From Mugil cephalus (lineage: Eukaryota > Chordata > Actinopteri > Mugiliformes > Mugilidae): a DNA stretch of 64,000 bases. This document shows positions 57,723 through 64,000 of the stretch, in pieces. The stretch spans positions 12,055,668-12,119,667 of the forward strand of contig NC_061777.1 in NCBI RefSeq assembly GCF_022458985.1, given 5' to 3'. The notes beneath the pieces were generated by a model. The model was not told the DNA's origin. It searched no databases and saw only the letters and a list, made by a program, of their open reading frames with translations. A program made the translations under genes and the position numbers. Position 1 is the stretch's first letter; each line of letters begins with the position of its first letter.

Positions 57723-60547
57723 AGAATGTCTCCAACACCCGAAAGGTCCATTTTTTTCTGCACTATTTAATTCTGGACCGTCTGATTTGTCATCTTGAAA
57801 CTGACCTGCCAGAACCGAATCAGTAAAAAACATGTTAAATGTATCGACTCAGACTTAACATGGTTTGAACTCAAACTGGAAAAAGAGCAACAGTGTTGTC
57901 AGTTTGAGTTGTAAGAGTGATTTTAAGTTGTTCCGGTACGCAGAGGGTTCAAACCAACTCGTAAGGTTTATTTTGATGGAACAGATTTGACCCACGGCTA
58001 CAGCAGAAATGACCACATGTGCTCAGAAGATGCTCTGAGAGAAAAAAAGCTTAGCATTATGGGCAATAAGGGTCTTTGAAAAACCTTTTGAAGGACTTTC
58101 TTTTTTTTTCTCCATGGGATGAATCCAATTGTATCTTTGTTTTTTCTGTTCCAAATCCTTCTTTGATTGCTGGAAGAACCAAGTGATCCAGGGGATCAAG
58201 ATTCATCACGGACATGACCTAGAGCAGCTAGCAGAGATAAACTTGTTTTTAGAGGATTTTGGTTTTGGCCCTAGAGGATTTCTGTCATTTTTGTTGTTGT
58301 GGCATTTGTATTGTTGTTTGTGATGTGCTATCAGTCTGTAGACTAAATTTTCTAAAGTCTGATTGATGTCAGTTTTTTAAAGGTTTCTAGGTCTGGGGGG
58401 AGGTAACGATGTCAACTGCACAAAACAGCTTTCATTTTCTTTTTCTTTCTTTTCTTTTTTTAATCTTTTCCATCTTCCTTTAGTTTACTTGCTCCTTAAT
58501 TCAGATCTCAGATACAAGTCACATGAAGGAAATGTTGACACGGCGAAGCAGCTGGAATCCTTGAGGAACTATGCATGACAGCCTGTTACTGTCATCTGAC
58601 CCAAACCACAGTGGACTTCAGCCTTTAAGTTCAGTTGCTTTGAATCTCCTGTTTTCACTCCAGCAACTGACAGATCTTTAATCTCACGCTGAACATTAGC
58701 ACGCCTCAGTACAAAATATTACTTTTTCATGCTCTGAGAAAAACATTATTTCTGGCTTGCTACAAATTTTTCATCTGCATTTTCTGAAGTGTTTCAATTG
58801 TGTTGGTAAACCCTCTGAATTGACAACAATTAAGACGTATTCTTTGGCTTCAACTGAAATTTGCTTGAATTCATAAATCCAGTAACAAGATATTTGTCAT
58901 CAACTCTGGAAAGCATTTCCAAACCCGTGTTTCCAGTGAAACACAATGTGTTGTGGAATGTGAACATAAATCTGTGTCTGCTGACTTCCATCACAGGATA
59001 ATTACATGGTTTGCCATATATTGTATAAAAAGTGGATGAATTTGAGGTAACCTTAGATTGTAGGAAAATGGTGATGTGTCTGTGATTACGTCGTATGTGT
59101 CTGGAGGTCCACCGAGAGCTTTAACTTTACGTTCCCTACCTACCATCCTCATTAGTTAGTTGACGGCCGATCGTCTAGATTTGTGCGTAGATCTGACCCG
59201 TGCGTAGCTAAAACTGAGAATGGAGTACGCACACGAAACATGCGTCTACTCAAGCCTTAATTTTACCCTAAATTCTAAAATTATTAGATGAAATATTGAT
59301 TGTGAACATTTAGGAAAATATACTTGACAGCCTTGCAGTCTTACAAAAATATGGTGTTTGCATTTGTAATTGGTACAATGTGGCAGCTGCCTGTTAAAAA
59401 CTACTCTCTGCAAATAAACGCTAACCAAATACTGGTTAAATAACTTGCTGGCCAAAATGTTTGTCATGCTTTACATTTTATCAAGGGAATTAACTTCAAA
59501 CTCAGAAGATATACCCTTTACACTGAGGCCATTGTTTTACTTAATTGATCCCAATCAGAGTGTGTTTGTCCTTCATACATGAATGAACTGATTTTCTTTT
59601 TTCTTTTCTTTGGTTAATTGTGTTTTCATGCGGAGCCTGCAGGAGCACATAAAACCTCCTGGATTCAAACAAACCTTGAGCAGCTGCAGTGCTATCTGAA
59701 CAGCACTGCTAATTTCTAGAGAAATCAGAGTAATTAATAATTAAATAATCCATAATCCCCTCTCTTTTTGACATTTTTAATTAAGGTTAGCAACTTTTAA
59801 CACTTTTCAATTAAATGGTAATTTCAGATTTTCATCAATAAGATCAGACAATTGATATTATAATTATTTCAGGATTTGCTTGTATCTTGTATTTCAGGTT
59901 TCTACAGGTCTCCTGAAATCATAATAATAACTTGGAAATGGACTAATTTTCCACGGCTCACAGTTTTCCTTCATATTATATTTGATTCAACCAGAGCAGC
60001 TTAGGTTTTTGTTTCAGACAAAAAACACAATTTCAACAACAACCACATATGCCATTTCTGCCTCATATGTTCATACAGGCCAGACAGCACTGTCCCACCT
60101 GTTGTGCCATCTGATGGCTGTTTTATATCCAAAGGAACACACAATACGTAGGTTGCAATACAGCCACAGATGATTTGTTGGCAAAACTCAATACACAATA
60201 TTTGCCCACATATCTATAGTGAAATGTTCAAAGCATGCAACAACAAAACTGTGAAAATTGTAGTTCTGGATCCATTATAACTGAATTGAAAATTTTCAGA
60301 TTACGGCGACTGTAGAAATGCCATACAGAGGAGCGGAGTGGTCTGCTCCACACAAAGGCTTTATTGTATTTTTTTAAAATTGTGTCATTATTGCGCTTTC
60401 AGGAGGTCTTTTCAATTACAAGTGAGGCTACAAGGTTTGACAGAACATTTCACAACATTTTGTGACATCCATGTGACTTCAGCATTGTTCATTTGTTGAA
60501 AAGGGGCCGGGTTGTAAGATACAAAAATAAAAAAATTATTGTTGGTA
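57723..60547 (+). other. egflam 3' UTR and downstream spacer
   Basis: AT-rich, no gene supported. The first exact AATAAA on plus after the stop is at 59413-59418, so a 3' UTR of about 1.7 kb is likely but not proven. Confidence 0.45.
59413..59418 (+). terminator. Candidate egflam polyadenylation signal
   Basis: AATAAA about 1.69 kb after the stop, followed by a T/G-containing stretch at about 59430-59470. It was chosen only because it is the first canonical signal. Confidence 0.35.
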
Positions 60548-61065
60548 CACCGGTCAGCCTCAACATTATAACCAAGGACAGGAGAGGTGAATAACTTTGA
60601 AAACCTTCCTGTTGAACAATGTTCTGCTGGAATGCCTAGTCTAAACCAGGCACCCCCACCCCCTCAGCAGTGAAAGTCCTAGATGGCAGCAGCCATCCCC
60701 AGCAGGATGCAGACACACGCACTAAAACAATTTCAGAACAACTCCCAAAAAAATAAAAACATGAAAAACAGCAAAAAACAAAACAAAAACAAGACAAAAC
60801 CAAAAAAATGGCCCCCAAATTAGATCCAAAACTGATCAAGTATCTATGGGATGCACTGGCACAAGCCTAATCCACAGAGGCCCCTCCCCTTCACCCATAG
60901 GACCCAAAAACCCCCAACTAACAACACTGTGTTCCCAGACACCACAAGACACCCGTCAGAAAGGGTCCAACGTCCACTCTCTAATGAGTCACCGCTGTTT
61001 TGGAGGCTCAAGGGAGACATACAAAATATTTAGAAGGTGGTCATAATGTTATGCTCCATTGGTGT
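60548..61065 (+). mobile_element. Tc1/mariner-derived element, family A copy 11
   Basis: The longest copy (about 518 bp), flanked by TA on both sides. It starts CACCGGTCAGCCTCAACATT and ends GGTCATAATGTTATGCTCCA followed by TTGGTG. The interior holds A-rich expansions (about 60740-60810) and the stretch CAAGTATCTATGGGATGCAC, corresponding to the decayed transposase motif LIKYLWDAL. Confidence 0.82.
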
Positions 61066-63246
61066 ATTTCATCTGTATTTCTGTTTCGGTTTGCTGCGCC
61101 TGAAGGTTAGAGGACCCCATGGGCTATTTAAACCCAAACTGTATCCCCTTATCAATATTCATTCCTGATTTGATGTAAAGATGGACATTGTCTTACATGA
61201 ATTCAGCACACGGCTCCATCATATTAATGGAACTCTGCCTCTGATTAAAATGATCAGTGTGATGTAAGCTGCTAATAGCTAACCTACATCAGGATTCCCT
61301 GTTATGCCGCAACATTGCCAGGTCTCGGCACCTCCTCATCTCGCATTGTGATCAGGTGGCGTATGATTTTAACCGATGACCGAATGGAACTTTGTATTGG
61401 ATTCAACTGCTGCTGTTTTGTCGTCGTGATTCCACCCCGACACGCAGGCGCACGCAACTGCACGTTTACGCAGCTGAGTGCCTGCTTCCCTCCCACTGTG
61501 GGTTCAATATTTCCAGCACGCCACTCCGGCACAGTATTTCTCTGTTCCCTGAAACCAGAGTCCCATAAAATCCGCAGTCAAATGAACTGAGAGCGGCGGT
61601 AGGGTTAGGTGATCAGGTAGAAAATCTAGCGGCTTCATTTAGATGAAACCACTTAGTCATATTGAGGTCATACACATCTTATCACAGTCTGAGGTTAAAG
61701 GTAACCAGGGTCAATTCACTGTGGAAAACAATAAAGAATGGTAAGTGATGGGTTCTATTTGGGTTTATCTGCTCAATACCCCCCGTTATTTATTAATGCT
61801 GTTATCAAAACTGTTACCTAACCCAAATCCATTTTCTCACTCTGGAGCATTAATATTGACTTGGATAACATACCGAATCACATCACATACCACAGAAACA
61901 TTAGAACGTGTGCATTTAGACACACACACATCGCACTGGCAACGGAGAACACACTTTACATCCACTGCAGCCGTTAAATAACAGGAATTTGCATCTTTTA
62001 CTGTCTCTTATGTCACTGTTCAGAGTTGTAGCTCTGACTCAGAGAGCCTTGAGGTTTAAATCAAGGAGATGGATGGGAAAATGACAGGAAAAGTCATTTG
62101 ACCTTTGGGCACAGTTCAGCCTTTAGTAACTGTGTTAACAAACAAGATGATGTTCTTTTCTGTCCGTATTCACAATGTTCCCTCACCTAACAGAACAAAC
62201 CGTATGCAGGAAAGGAAGGGGAGGTATTATTTAGTCCTGACAAATGGGGATCTGTGTCAGGGTTCTGCACTGATTTGTATCAAATAGTACATTGTCACAT
62301 ATAGATCATGATTAGCATTCTTCCGCGTTTCCTTCCTGTATTTTCACTTCTCCAAAACCAGACTTCAAAAACGCAAGGAGTGACAAAAGCATGGTGGGAA
62401 ATGAATTAGTTAGTGTCCACACCGTCACTGGTTTAATAATCAGTTGGGGTGAGACATTCATTCAACGAGGCATGACCTAAGTCTGCCAAATTTTGCTATA
62501 ATGCTTCTTAAACTGTAATTTTTAATGTATTATATCCTGTGATGAATGACGACAGAATGGAGTCCATCTGCCCTCAAAGCTGGAGACAACATGTCATGGA
62601 ACGAGGCTTTCTCAGGTAAGTGTTACACCCACAGCGCTATGGCTCCGGCTGGATTCAAGTATTCCCTCTATTTGTTTTTCATTTTTTAGAAAACAAAAGA
62701 TTAAGCCTGATTTAAGTTGACACGGAGGGATACTATGAACTTTTGTTATGACCCAATCAGAAATACAAATGAGACGCTAATCCCTTAAGCACAAAGATTA
62801 AAGAGTGGCACAATTTTTTTTTATTTATTATTTTTTATTTCTAGTACCAAATCAGCAGATGTTATTACTAAAAAAATTAGTGAGTGGCGTCAGAAGTGTG
62901 ACTAATGTCATGTTGTCATCTGACAACCTATCATCACACATATCCTTCTGTGCAACATGGGTATTGATTATTGTGTGTCTCCACCGTAACGCTGCTCTTT
63001 AACGCAACTTAAGTCTATTATCAGTACTTTAGTTTTCCCTCTAACAGAATGAATTACAGCACACTGCTCGGCCTGATCACACAACATCAGCATGATCTTC
63101 TGACACGGCGTGTTTTCCATACTCTGCTAATTACTCCACTAATTTGCTTGAATTTGTACTCCACAGACCCTTCCTACCTTCTCAAACTGATTATTTCCAG
63201 GTGTATGTGAAAATGTGATCATTTTGATTTGGTCTCTGACTTTCAG
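61066..63246. other. Spacer between egflam and the reeler gene
   Basis: No coding exon is supported. A possible non-coding exon with a GTAAGT donor at 62616 (ACGAGGCTTTCTCAG before it) could be an upstream 5' UTR exon of the next gene. A T-run lies at about 62815-62825. Confidence 0.4.
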
Positions 63247-63374
63247 GGGCGCTACTGTGTTAAGTTCTTCTGTCGCGGACGAACAGCGGCCTTTGTTCCG
63301 CCCTGAACTGCTTAAGTACGCCATCCTCTTTTCAAGAAATCACAAGCGCATTCATGAGAAAAGCGCATTTCACG
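63247..63374 (+). other. Probable 5' UTR exon of the reeler-domain gene
   Basis: It is preceded by TCTGACTTTCAG (acceptor) and followed by GTAAGAGG (donor). The next exon starts after TTTTGCTTGCAG at 63493, leaving a short 118-bp intron. The frame through it does not continue in frame to the signal peptide, so it is most likely untranslated. Confidence 0.4.
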
Positions 63375-63521
63375 GTAAGAGGAGCGAGGTAAAATGAAGA
63401 TGTCTTGGTTGCGTGACTCAGCAGATAAAAACACCATCATCTCTCGAGTCAAGAAACAGTTTGTGCCGCATTTCTCATAGTTTTGCTTGCAGTGAGTCGG
63501 CTCACTCTTTCGTTGAGCCCG

Positions 63522-63714
63522 ATGGAGCTGTTGCTGAGTGGTTTGTTAATGTTTCAAGTGCTCGGCTGTGTTACTGGCTATCCCAATGGCGCTCCCACTG
63601 GTGCCTGCGAAGATATGCTGCCTCGCCACATCGGGGTGTTGCCTCAGCCTTCGCCAGCGCCCTACGTTCTTCTCACCAACGCCAGGACGTTTCAGCCGGG
63701 GGAGCCCATCACAG
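63522..63714 (+). CDS. Reeler-domain protein, first coding exon, 3' partial
   Basis: The exon probably begins at 63493 after an AG acceptor; the ATG is at 63522 and the donor GTAAGA follows 63714 (phase 1). The 64 residues start with a signal peptide (MELLLSGLLMFQVLGCVTG), then the N-terminal part of a reeler domain: YPNGAPTGACEDMLPRH, and TNARTFQPGEPIT, the usual 'xxFxPGxxIxV' strand. This layout fits secreted reeler proteins (REELD1-like or defense-protein type) or the N-terminus of FRRS1-type ferric-chelate reductases, which continue into DOMON and cytochrome b561 domains. The distinguishing exons lie beyond the window, so no symbol is given. Confidence 0.78.
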
Positions 63715-64000
63715 GTAAGATAAACGCTGGTTGGACCTTCAACATTTTCAGAACTAAAAAACTTCTTTTAACACGTGGTTTTACACATTTACCCATTTGC
63801 TGACGACTATGCGCTTTTTTAAACCACTGCTCTGCAAATTTGCTTGCAGCCTCAGTACGACACAATATATACATTTTATTTGTCGGTGTAATGTTATACA
63901 CATCATCATCTAGTTTTAATGCCATGCATGTAATATGAATGTCTTTTGTAGTATTGTACGTAAACTATCGTGTTTCTGTGTAAAAGACTGCTGTTCTGCT
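63715..64000 (+). other. Start of intron 1 (coding) of the reeler gene
   Basis: AT-rich intronic sequence after the GTAAGA donor. No further exon is seen before the window ends. Confidence 0.6.

Overview
The window is nuclear DNA from a vertebrate, almost certainly a teleost fish. Its genes are split by canonical GT-AG introns, and their conceptual proteins align exon by exon with NDC80, GDNF and EGFLAM (pikachurin). The intergenic and intronic DNA is full of fish-type repeats: Tc1/mariner fragments, hAT-like remnants, foldback MITEs, non-LTR 3' tails and microsatellites. Nothing prokaryotic, viral or CRISPR-like was seen.

Layout. (1) 34-1706 (+): the last six coding exons of ndc80; the 5' part lies before the window. 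(2) 1.7-18.2 kb: intergenic DNA with Tc1-related fragments, a probable Penelope-like remnant, a local tandem duplication and a hAT-like remnant. (3) 18217-19717 (-): gdnf, two coding exons, with a GC-rich upstream region to about 20.3 kb. (4) 20.3-30.5 kb: repeat-rich spacer. It contains a decayed Tc1-like transposase and, at 26322-27099 (-), two phase-compatible exons of a protein I do not recognise. (5) 30521-57722 (+): the complete egflam gene, rebuilt here as 24 coding exons (3201 nt, 1066 aa). (6) 57.7-63.2 kb: 3' UTR and spacer. (7) 63247-63714 (+): a probable 5' UTR exon and the first coding exon of a secreted or type I reeler-domain protein that runs off the right edge.

The genes are not an operon and probably do not act together. 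NDC80 is a kinetochore coiled-coil subunit, GDNF is a secreted cystine-knot neurotrophic factor, and pikachurin is a synaptic-cleft matrix protein of photoreceptor ribbon synapses. GDNF and EGFLAM are neighbours in tetrapods too (human 5p13), so that pair is conserved synteny. ndc80 and the reeler gene are not their neighbours in human.

I found no wholly new system. The items most worth a second look are the unrecognised two-exon gene at 26.3-27.1 kb, the lineage-specific expansion and lost glycosylation sequon in gdnf, the 24-nt cysteine-bearing microexon of egflam, and at least eleven fragments of one Tc1/mariner-derived family within 64 kb.
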